Origin: Syngnathus acus
Lineage: Eukaryota > Chordata > Actinopteri > Syngnathiformes > Syngnathidae
Direction of reading: 5' to 3'
DNA: 64,000 nt
Assembly: GCF_901709675.1 (NCBI RefSeq)
Contig: NC_051100.1
Coordinates: forward strand, 13,248,286-13,312,285
A program made the position numbers and the translations under genes. The first letter of the stretch is position 1, and each line of letters starts with the position of its first letter. The notes under the pieces were generated by a model. It was not told where the DNA came from and did no database searches. It saw nothing but the letters and a program-made list of their open reading frames with translations. Of this stretch, positions 44,648 through 54,496 are shown piece after piece.

Positions 44648-44819
44648 ATGCCTAACTTAGTTGATAGCAAATCAGCCATAATTCGGAGAAATCGGTTGAA
44701 AACGTAGCGCAGAAATCAGACAATCCATACAAACACGTAGGAACGAGCTGACGAGTTGACCGCCAAGATGGCGGCATAACACAAAATCACGTGATAAAAC
44801 CACGTGACTGCAAAGCCTA

Positions 44820-46795
44820 AATACCCCTGCTGGGAACAGAACAAAGTACAACATCCAGCTCTTCCAGGACATTGGAACAACTGAGCTGTATAAAACCACC
44901 CTCCAGAACAGGTTTCAAGCCCTGCAAGAACAACCAGTGAAGGAGTACTGGAACAGCCTGAAAAGTGTATGGAAGGAGACCTGTCTGGAAGTTTTAGGGA
45001 AAAGGACAACAAACCATAAACCTTGGCTGTCAACAGAAACCTGGAAAACAATTGAAGAAAGGAGGGCCAAAAAGGACACACTAAACAAATGCAAGATACG
45101 AGCGAGAAAGACCGCAGCCCACAAGGACTACGAGGAAGCAAACAAGGAAGTAAGGAAAAGTGCCAAACGGGACAAGAAAAACTACATTGAGGCACTGGCT
45201 AAAGAAGCACAGGAAGCAGCAGCACAAAACAATCTCAAGGAACTCTACATGACCACCAGGAAACTAGCTGGGAAGTTCAGACAGAACAACACACAAATCC
45301 GGAATAAAGAGGGACGACTACTCACCACCAAGGAGGAACAACACCAAAGGTGGACAGAGCATTTCAGCGAGCTGTTGAATAAACCACCGCCCGACCAAGT
45401 AATAGAGATCCCACCAGCAGCGCACCAACTCAAAATCAATTGCGCCCCCCCAACAAGATCTGAGGTAAAGAGGGCTATCATGATGCTCCGACGTGGCAAA
45501 GCCGCAGGGCCAGATGAAATCCCAGCAGAGGCCCGACAGGCGGATGTTGAAACTACAACCACTATGCTCCACACACTCATCAGGAAAATATGGGAGGAGG
45601 AAGAAAACATACCAGCGGACTGGAAAGATGGGCTTATTGCTGTCATCCCCAAAAAAGGAGACCTTAGAGACTGCAACAACTACAGAGGCATCATGATGCT
45701 ATCAACACCGAGCAAAGTGCTAAGCCGCATCATCTTAGGAAGACTACGGAAAGGGGTTGACGAGGAGCTCAGAGAAAATCAAGCTGGTTTCAGAAATGGA
45801 AGATCATGTATTGACCAAAGTGCTACCCTTCGGATCATTATAGAACAATCGAAAGAATGGAACACCCCGGCTTAAGTAAATTTCAAAGACTTCGAAAAGG
45901 CATTTGACAGCGTAGACCGGAAGCTATTATGGAGCTTAATGGCACATTACGGAATACCCCATAAGTTCATCAACATCATCAAAAGCTTATACCAGGACAT
46001 GCAGTGCCAAGTGCTGCACCAGGGACCAACACAGAAACATTCACCGTGCTCCTGGAGTGAAACAGGGATGTTCTACTTTCCCCCTTTCTATTCCTCCTAT
46101 GCATTGACTGGATCATGAAACAAACTACCCACATAAAAAGACAGGCATCCAATGAACTTTGACAGAAACAACTAGACAGACCTGGACTTTGTTGCGATAT
46201 TGCTCTACTCTCACACAGCCACCCACAGATACAGGAGAAAACTCAATGACCTCGAAAAAACAGCAGCAGGACTGGGACTAAAAATAAACGGAGTAAAAAT
46301 CAAGTAATGCGAGTAAACACAAAAACACAAACCCATCAACCTCAGGGGCTGCCCACTGGAGAGGTAGACAAATTCAACATACCTAGGAAGTGTAATTGCA
46401 GTGGACGGTGGAACGGAGGAAGATGTGAAATCAAGAATAGGGAAAGCAAGAACAGCTTTCAACATATTAGATAAGATCTGGAAAACCAAAACCATTTCAC
46501 TCAATACTAAATTCAAAATCTTTAACTCCAACGTCAAAACAGTGCTGCTATATGGATCAGAAACATGGAGGACCACAAAACACATCACCAGCTAAACTGC
46601 AAAAAACCTCACAAACCATTGCCTAAGACGGCATCCTCAGGATCATCTGGCCAAACCACATCAGCAACACCAGCCTATGGGACCGCACCAAACAAGAAAC
46701 AATAGAGATACAGGTTTGAGGAGGAAGTGGAGCTGGATAGGACATACCCTGAGGAAAACAACATGGGCTATAACCAAACAGGCGTTAACATGGAA
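44820..46795 (+). pseudogene. LINE reverse transcriptase with stop and degraded catalytic box
   Basis: The frame resumes after the insertion (PAGNRTKYNIQLFQDI), then a Lys/Glu-rich linker (44937 on), then LRRGKAAGPDEIPAE, WKDGLIAVIPKKGDL, YRGIMMLSTPSKVLSRIILG and ENQAGFRNGRSCIDQ. A TAA at 45873-45875 falls where the family has Tyr, directly before VNFKDFEKAFDSVDR (motif A). Downstream, frameshifts affect the QGC region, and the box expected as FADD reads DFVAI at about 46180. Later parts ([34 protein letters not shown]) show the C-terminal region. It is inactive. Confidence 0.82.
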
Positions 46796-47586
46796 CTGCT
46801 TTTTACAGAACCCAGCCATCCATCGATTAAGGGACACTAATCTACTAAACCTCTCATCAGTGCCTCTCCCAGGCAGGGGGCCAGAGACAAATACTTGATG
46901 CCGACTCATCTTTCTGGCGAGATCACAAGTCCTCGCTATGTTTTTCTTTGTGATCTCTGATAGTCTCATCCTAACATCATTGGCGCCGACGTGTATCACT
47001 ATGTCCGAGTAGCTAGTGTTGTTGGAACTACGCTGTTGACTAGGCCTATTGCGAGTCAGCTCCCTAAGATTAGCTTCTATGTCGGGTGCTCTGCCCCCCC
47101 GGAATACACATTACCGTGGCTGGATTTTTAAAGTTAAAGTTAAAGTCCCAATGATCGTCACACACACATCTGGGTGTGGTGAAATTTGTCCTCTGCATTT
47201 AACCCATCCCCATGTGATTTTAATCCATCCCCTGGGGGAGAGGGGAGCAGTGAGCAGCAGCGGTGCCGCGCTCAGGAAATAAGCGTAATAAGCGTAATAT
47301 TTCAGGTAATGGAGTCACCTATGACCAAAGTGCGAGGGCCAGTAGACCGAGATGACTTTGGACGGCTATGCGTCTTACCTGGCTCATCGCGATTAACAAG
47401 CCGCTTGGGGCTAATGCTAACTGGGCTAGCGGGCTGACTACAGTCCGTGTCTGTGTCCGCCACATCTACTGTTATCGCACTATTCTGCTCTAGCTGGCGG
47501 ACACGTCCCTCGAGCAGGGACAACCTCTCTAAGAGAAGGGTGCAGTTGGCGCACGAAGCCGTACAAACCTCTTGATCCGCAGCCAT
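46796..47586 (-). pseudogene. L2-type LINE ORF1 (coiled-coil plus esterase-like domain), interrupted
   Basis: On the minus strand, ATG at 47586 starts MAADQEVCTASCANCTLLLE, a Cys-rich segment followed by a leucine-zipper-like coil (LLEGRVRQLEQN) and then RTLVIGDSIT, the first block of the SGNH/GDSL-type esterase domain found in L2/CR1 ORF1 proteins. A SINE (47131-47283) interrupts here. Beyond it HVGANDVRMRLSEITKKN and [19 protein letters not shown] give the GxND and later blocks. It is cut at about 46796 by the other LINE, so the C-terminus is missing. Confidence 0.75.
47131..47283 (-). mobile_element. tRNA-derived SINE, 3' part only
   Basis: The minus strand reads gagcgcggcaccgctgctgc, ggggatgggttaaatgcaga, ggacaaatttcaccacaccc and ends in ggactttaactttaacttt, the 3' half of the SINE seen in full at 60385-60700. 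The tRNA-like head is missing, as in 5'-truncated SINE insertions. It interrupts the L2 ORF1. Confidence 0.82.
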
Positions 47587-47944
47587 ACGTGTCCGATGAT
47601 CGACGGTAGACAAACGGCCACGAAGCCTCCGCTGAGAGCCAGACAGCGACGTGGACGAAATACCAGGGATGGTCTGTCCGCAACGTTCAACAGTAGTAAA
47701 CTCCCAAAAGTGGAGTAAAAAACGTAAAAGACGAGGAAAAACTAGAGAAGAATATACGAATGTAGAATTGTAGATCGTCTCTCTAGTGACGCTGCGGCGC
47801 TCTACGTGCTGTCTCAGTGGGAATTCTATTGACAATGTACTGTACATGAGAGGCAGTCGAACAAAATCCCGGACAGTTTTTGAAATTCCCTCCGGACAGA
47901 CTTTTGGGGCTGAAAAGTAGGACATGTCCGGGGAAAAGAGGACG
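47587..47944 (-). other. Probable 5' leader of the L2-type LINE
   Basis: The sequence upstream of the ORF1 start on the minus strand is open but not protein-like. It runs to the inverted end of the bounding element (47945-47957), so it may include a few bases of that element. Confidence 0.35.
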
Positions 47945-47957
47945 TCTGGTCACCGTA

Positions 47958-48680
47958 GTTTATTAAAAGATGTCAACGGCAGAAGACTTGTCCCTACAAA
48001 CATAACACGTAACAAAATAAATCCCCTCACAATATTTATGAACACAGCATGTAAACAAGCACTGCAAGTCAAGTTAACCAGTAAGCTAAAGTTAGCGTTA
48101 GCGAGACGCTACGAATGCATTCACACATTACTGTGTTCCCCAAGAATAATACAGCACCTTCGAAACTTTTTGATTGATTAAAAGATATCACCGGCAGAGA
48201 CTTGTCCTTACATAACACGTATTAAAATAAATCCCCTCACAATATTTATGAACGTCTCGTAAACAAGCACTGCGGTCAAGCCACGAAGTAAGCTAATGCT
48301 AGCGCTAGCGTTACCGAGAAGCTAAAGAATGCATTTAACACATTATTGTGTTCCCCAAGAATAATACAGCACCTTTGATGCAATTCATCTGATACAACTA
48401 CTCAAAATACACCCATAAGAAGTCAAAACATAGAGCACAAAGCTCACCCCTTTACTGTGTCCGTCGTTTCCATAGATTGAAGGAACTGAACCATCAACTA
48501 CTAATACAAAAATCTCTCTGAGTAATAAAGATGGTGGATTTGTGAAATACCTTGTTTGGTTTGTCCCACCCCAACGGATGTGATGTAATAGATAAGAAAA
48601 TGGAGAAAACTGAACAGAGTAGAAAATAGCCACCCAACAGATCATAAAAGTATCTCTGCAGCACCTGGAGGGTATTACAC
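47958..48680 (+). mobile_element. Repeat family X, copy A, right part
   Basis: It matches the inverse of about 58955-59830: aaataaatcccctcacaata, gcaagcactgc-type blocks, taagctaatgctagcg, ccccaagaataatacagca, cgtttccatagattgaagga, ggatgtgatgtaatagataa and aacagatcataaaagtatct. It contains a tandem duplication (see next entry) and, on the minus strand, an exon-like segment with VDGSVPSIYGNDGHSK. Confidence 0.7.
47959..48375. repeat. Tandem duplication of about 205-220 bp
   Basis: The unit running from ttattaaaagatgtcaacgg (47959) through ccccaagaataatacagcac (48138-48157) is repeated from gattaaaagatatcaccggc (about 48176) to ccccaagaataatacagcac (48354-48373). The copies differ by substitutions and small gaps. 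The inverted copy of family X has a single unit. Confidence 0.8.
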
Positions 48681-51600
48681 TTTTCTACACTCTTGGAAGC
48701 TCCAAATACACAAGAAAATCAATTTAAAAAGAGTATTTTCCATGATATGTCAGGATTCCATAGGCACCGTTATTGTAATCAGTATCCCTAGACTAGTATC
48801 GTGAGGATATTCATGGCCTGGGTCAAAGTTAAGTCGAACGTAGCATGTGTTAGGGCTCGACCCGTTTGCCCTTTTACTCGTTTTAAGCAGGATTGAACAA
48901 AATGTGTACCATTCTCTGGCTCAACTTGTCGCTGACGGTGAGAAGCGGGAGATTTTGCAGTCAAAGCGATAGCGTGTACTGGAACGTAAGCCGGTCATGA
49001 AAATGTTTTGCCAGCTTCGGCGAGACCTGGGTCCAAGGGAAGAGGAATTGAATGGATCGGCATTTTGGCAGCAAAACTTGTTGGAATCATTTTTGAAAAG
49101 GGCTCAAATGGGTGAAGCGAAGAATCGATATGTGTTTGGAAAACGAACTTTACATAAGGGTGAAAGTATTTTTTCTTGGTTGCTTGGCACCAGCGACTTG
49201 AAGACCGCTCTGCTCACGCTTGGAATTTTTTTATAGGCGCTTTCATTTTAGCAGCACCGCTCGGAGTTTCAATCGGATGATATCATGCACGCACACAAGA
49301 TTTATGGCTAGATCCACCATAAAAACAATTCATTGACTTGGAGCGGCTACAATCTGGATACGTCAGACGTGCACGTGAGCAGCTGGAGGCTTTGTGGCTC
49401 ATCACAGTGCAATTCCTTGCAAACTACTGGACCGATAAGTCGTCACGGTCTCAAGACGTCAAGCAGCAGAAGGTGGATGGAGGAGGAAAGTGTCAAAATG
49501 GCTCTTGGACCTCAGGGGAGCTTTTTTAAAGGAAGTACAAAATGGCTGTCCGGTCACGGACGGCTGCGTTATTACTGTCGTCCAAACACTTCTCTCGGTG
49601 CGCTTTTAAGTGTCTAATCCCGTTGCGGTGATGTCCGCACTGCTTACAGCCCATCGGGGACAGATTTGCGTGCTTTTGCTCGGATACTTTTTGCTCTGAT
49701 GTGCTTTGACGTCTGAACTGGCGCAGAACAGAAAAGCCGTCTCACACTCTCCTGGTGGTGATCCTTTGAATTACAGCCGACCCCCATTTATGGGCTCGGG
49801 GGCAAATACATTAGACCCACAGCTGGCCCACAACATCATTTTCCATCCACTGAAGTTGGTCTGAGCAGAACTCATCACAACCCCATTAGACTGGCAAAAC
49901 ACATCCGTCGATTGAATTTCATAATTGCCATTTCTGCTGAGTATGACACGTCTGGCGGGTTATTGGGTAGATATTGATGCTAAACTACTTCAGAGCAAGT
50001 TGTGTGTTGTTTTGTCCCCTTGGATTGTACTGTGGATTCCCCCGATTGCGGTGTGATAGCCTTGCTGTTCCGAGGTGGCTTGAGTCAGGTCTTGCCAGTG
50101 TCAGTGTCAGCCCCGTGACATCATTCAACATGTGGGCTTCAAGCGCACACACACACACAGAGCCACACGCCGACAGTTTGAGGCTCATTTATCCTGCAGC
50201 CACGTCAACACACTGGACAGGATAGAGCGCAACAAACATCCCTGTCAGAATTTGGCCGCTGGAGGAGTCGGACGCCGGGTTTTGACAGGTGACGTTTCAC
50301 TTGTTGAGCTGGAGAACACAAACATCAGCAGCGCCCAAAATCAAGACGGACGACTGACTCTCGTCAATCCGGGGGGAGAAGAATGCGCCACGGGAGGAGG
50401 AGGGCGAAGAAATGGAGATCTCTCCCCGCCAAGGCCGCCAGTGACGACTGATTGACAATAAATCTTCATGCAATGGAGTCCACATTGGTCTTGGAGGTGT
50501 AAAGCGGTCCTGGCAGACGTTTCTCTGGTACCCATACGTACTTCCAGGAAACTAATTGTCATTCTCAGTACTTGTACTTCCTCCAGTCAGATAAGTGCAA
50601 TCCAATCATGAAGCCGTTATTACCCAGAAACCGAACGTTAATGCTATCTTGACTTGCGAGTTGAATTTGTTACGTGACTGCTATATCAAACCAATTTTCC
50701 CCAGCAAAAGTAATTGAAATTCCACCCATCCAGTCCAGCCCACAAAAACCGCTGCACCGGATTTTGATTCAGCACATTTCCTTTGGTGACAAGATGTACT
50801 CTTAGCTTTTTCCATTCTTTTGAAATTAACGTTGGAGCGTGGTTTGCTTTAAAGTAAGTGGAGACAAAAAAGCTTATTTTTTATTTGCCTTTGCTTTCTT
50901 TTGTGACACCTCAAACTTCAAAACAAGTAGTAAAACAAATAAATAAATCATTTATGTCCAGTATTATAAAACATTTGAAGGTTTAAAGTCACTGGGATTT
51001 ATGCCAATATCCGTTACCTGGTGATGGTATTTTATATTATATGTTAGCATTAGGCTAATGGGTGCTCAGTACACAAAATTACATGTTTTGGTTGCACATC
51101 AGTTTTTTTAAGATACAATGTATGATTCCCTTTTGCGTCAGGTGTCTTACATTAAATTTCAACGCGGAGTGACATATTGAACCTATTCCACGCGATAAAG
51201 AAGGCTCACTGTGTCAGTGGTTGTGGGATCCGACTGTCTTGTGTTTGCCTTTGACTCAGCCCAAGTATTTGTCATATTTCACAAGTGATTAGCGTTTCAG
51301 CGGCAGAAAAACAATATTCCAGCCGTCGCGGGCAAGTCAGCCTTTGATTGAGTTTGACTCGCTTGAATAATGGCGACGCTATTACGCGCCGTTTCCGTGC
51401 TTTGCGTTTCACTCTCTCAGCATTCACACAAATAAACGCTTAACATGGTTGGGCATGATGGATCATGTTTCATCTTCAATCATTTCATCTTCTCATTACC
51501 GCTTCACACTCGGAGGATTTTCATATTTTATCAGCAGCTTCGCCGCAAGTTCATTGTGCACTGACAAAATGGAGGCTGATTGGTGACATCATGCTAACGC

Positions 51601-52465
51601 ATGCTATTTTCTTCTGAAACAACCTAAAGCCAGTGCCAGAAAGTAATGAACAACAAATATTTTGTTCCCACGATATACTGTTAAAGTCATATTTGGTCCG
51701 CTAAGGCGTGTGACAGTAATCAAAAGAAACAAAATGTCAATCTTTCTTGCTGAAATGTGGCGAATTTTCCTAAAGTCATACAAAATACAAGCACGTGGAA
51801 ATCTTTTAAAATTCTTGAGTAGAAGTGCTATGTTTGAGTACTCAAAGAACGATTTGTGGCGAATTGTTTTGAGCCACGAAAGCAATCACTAGCTGTTAGC
51901 TGTCAGCACCTCTGCCTGGCGAACCGGCCTCAACGCAAAGTCCGAGTTGGCCGCTAAGTACCGTGATGTCGCTGTAATTAGATTGTTATTGACTAATCAA
52001 AATGGGCGGGCTAACAGATCATTAGCATTCGTGCTAGCACAGACGCTAACGCTGGGCATAAGTGTCCGCTTATCTTCGCTAATAATGTCTTATTGACGCT
52101 AGAGTGCCAACAACTGTCGCTTGTGCGTGCAAACTATTCAGCTTGTGAGTTTTATGGCCCATGCATATTTTATGAGAGGCAATTAAAAGAAAATGATGTG
52201 GCATGAATAGCGGTTAGCCATTATTTTACGCACGTCAATCACATTGAAGGACTGCGGCGGTGGGGAGGTAGAGGCGGCCCACTTTGTGGGGCTTTTTTAA
52301 AGACCGAAGGTGGCAAAAAAGCAGAAGTTCCAAAGAGTAGTTTGAGGTGAGTCGTCATTTTTAGTCAGAACGAACATCTGTGAGCTCTGCAGGGATACAC
52401 TTGACGAGTGCGAGGAGAAGAAAATTGTATTTTATTCCCACAGCATGAATGTGTGCTCGCATGCG

Positions 52466-52497
<32 letters not shown>

Positions 52498-52599
52498 CAC
52501 ACGCACACAGAGTGGGCAAGCTAGTTGGAGTGAGCTAAATTATAAGCTATATTACAGTAAATGTAGCTCAGCTACATTTCAGCAGAGTATGGTAGCTAC
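48681..52599. other. Unassigned stretch, no gene recognised
   Basis: Nearly 4 kb without a recognised repeat or gene, apart from short CA arrays near 50.14-50.16 and 52.47-52.51 kb. Several 80-100-codon frames (for example 50132-50455) lack recognisable domains and splice context. Confidence 0.5.
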
Positions 52600-53367
52600 T
52601 AGGGGTGTAAATCGCGGGTTTTGTCACGATAGGATATCATATCGATACAAAGAACCACGATACGATATTTGCCGATATCTTAAAGCCTGCTGTGATTCAT
52701 TCACGATACATCACGATATAGTGCTCTACGATCGATATAGAACAATATCCTGATTTATAACAATTCATACGCAAAATCAACAAGGTACTGCAAACTCTTT
52801 ATTTAGGAAATTACAAGAGTATTGTAGTATACAAAGTGCTTATTTTAACACTGAACTTGATCAAATTCTTATGTTTTTTCTCATATAAGTCAGTAAAGAA
52901 AAATGAATATTCTTTCTTTTTTTGTAATACCATTAACTTTAAAGTGCATTACTGAACTATTTAATTACAAAACAAAAATAAGTTCTTTATAATGAATGTA
53001 GTAAACATTACACCTTGACCATATGTTCTAATCCAAATGCAAAAAAAAAAAAACATTCTCTTGCAATACCAGAGAACTATACATAATACATAACTATACA
53101 TTCATTCCATAGCACCAGCCCAGGAGCCGCGTAGTTGTCGGCTCCCCTTTCACGTGCCTGCTCTGCTCACAACACAACACGCCGCGCACTGCTCCCGGAA
53201 AGAGGAAGCAAGCAACAATGAACTGGATTTCAAAATAAAGTCGCGTCTAATGTCCGAGGTCAAAAACGGGCGATATAGATCGATGTTTACGTTTAGCATC
53301 GATGCCAACAAATCGTAGAGCATTATATCGATTAATCGATGTGTATCGATGAATCGTTACACCCCTA
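52600..53367. mobile_element. hAT MITE with taggggtgtaa ends and repeated CGATA motifs
   Basis: The left end taggggtgtaaatcgcggg and the right end ttacacccctа-type inverse (53357-53367) are inverted repeats. The flanks gtagctac (52592-52599) and gtagctag (53368-53375) form an 8-bp duplication with one mismatch. The interior has many atcgat/cgata words (atatcgatacaaag, gatcgatatag, atcgattaatcgatgtg), which makes it strongly self-complementary. Noncoding; a familiar fish hAT type. Confidence 0.85.
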
Positions 53368-53943
53368 GTAGCTAGCTATAGTAAAATAAGCTAAGCTCGA
53401 CAATAAAATAGGAACTGTAATCAAGCTACATCAAAGCTACGATGGTGGGGTGGAGGCGTGACAAGAAAAAGTAAGTAAAATGATCTATTCATTGGGGTAA
53501 AATTAGGGCCCTTAAACGCCACAAATGTTTTTAACACGTGATCAAGGCGTGTCCGTGGATTGGCCTTGCTCTGCCGCTCTCATTTGTACATCTTTGTGCA
53601 GTCGTTGTGTTCCTGCTGTGCGTGCCTTGGCCTCTTGGTGCACGCATGCAGATGACACACCTGCATAATTCATTTTTCACAAAGTAGGAAGGATTTATGC
53701 CTATGAGCATTTTTGCCATAGATTTTCTGTGTTCCTTCAGCCTGAATAGTGCCTGAATATTCCTTTTGTGAAGCTATGCACCGACTGGGAATTTGATGCT
53801 AATTTGTTAGGCCGGCGATGGTATTTTACATTGCGTCTTAGCATTAAGCAGGCGATTTTAAGAAGAAAGCTACTATTTCTTTGTAAAATGAAGCATGTGT
53901 TGTATTTAAAGGACATTGTGTCATTCCTTTTCTCATGTGTTTA
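53368..53943. other. Unassigned stretch, no gene recognised
   Basis: No repeat or gene recognised between the two transposons. Confidence 0.5.
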
Positions 53944-54496
53944 CCGTTTTTTTCCCTGTATAATGCGCAAAATTTAACTAATTTATTGCCCTAAAATCTG
54001 GGGTGCGCATTATACATGGGTACAATTTTCTTTTTTTTTTTTTTTTTTTTTTGGACACGTCAGCTATATAAAGGCGAGAGTTCAGTTCTCTACCTAAATG
54101 CGTATTACAGGTAATATTTTATTTCACAACACTTTGCCTTGTTCCTTTCTTCTCTGCTGTTCACTTCAAACACGCTCCATACGAACACAATGCTCTCATA
54201 TCAGACGCTTGCTCGATCACCTGCTCGTTTGCTGTCACAATGTACCCTACACATCCGAAACATTTCTTCGCTATCGAGTTTGCTAGCGCATGCGCAGTGA
54301 TACTGACCGGCAGAATAACAACCGGTTGTTCCCAAAGATGATCTTTTTTCTGAAATAATTTTACGTTTACGGACTTAAGTAGGAGTCAAAATTTGGGTGC
54401 GTATTATACATGGGTACAGGCTTTTTTCCAGCATCGACATGCCATCTATAGGGTGCGTATTATACATGGGGGCGCATTATACATGGAAAAAAACGG
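53944..54496. mobile_element. TA-flanked MITE with ataatgcgc ends (short copy)
   Basis: It begins ccgtttttttccctgtataa after TA (53942-53943) and ends catggaaaaaaacgg before TA (54497-54498). The outer left arm and the right half match the copy at 7221-8078 closely. About 300 bp of that copy are replaced here by a run of T (54031-54051) and a short unrelated segment. Confidence 0.75.

Larger units (their letters stand above)
43595..44819. mobile_element. ISL2EU-like DNA element with THAP and opposing gene fragments
   Basis: It interrupts the LINE between cgccgc-aata and aata-cccc (43591-43594, 44820-44823). The termini gaggctttgcag and ctgcaaagcct are inverted. Subterminally, ccatcttggcggtcaact (left) and its inverse (right) add a second inverted repeat. 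The left arm encodes the start of a THAP protein (plus strand) and the right arm the start of another protein (minus strand). This convergent layout fits what is described for ISL2EU elements, which carry a THAP-type transposase gene and a YqaJ-type gene. The duplication could be AATA, or AT as expected of ISL2EU. The family call is an inference. Confidence 0.65.
42600..46795 (+). mobile_element. APE-type LINE (Nimb/I-like or related), truncated at both ends, split by another element
   Basis: It codes for an endonuclease (42845-43594) and a reverse transcriptase (44820-46795) in the order of an apurinic-endonuclease LINE. A 1225-bp element is inserted exactly between them with a short duplication; the LINE sequence is continuous across it. 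The 5' end has little or no ORF1. At the 3' end the sequence stops at QALTWN and passes directly into L2 ORF1 sequence, with no 3' UTR or tail, which is unusual for a LINE insertion. The clade name is uncertain. Confidence 0.72.
38980..47957. mobile_element. Composite insertion bounded by GGTGACCAGA inverted ends
   Basis: The left end reads gggtgaccaga and the right end is its inverse, tctggtcaccgta (47945-47957). Near the right end the order is gtaggacatgtccggg then aaaagaggacgtctggtcac, a terminus I associate with fish hAT-type repeats. gtttatt occurs just outside on each side (38973-38979 and 47958-47964), and the inverted copy of family X at 59.8 kb shows the uninterrupted site. Almost all of the 9 kb inside is other transposons (LINEs, SINE, MITE). 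Whether the bounding element moved as a unit or grew by later insertions is not decided; the second is more likely. Confidence 0.6.
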
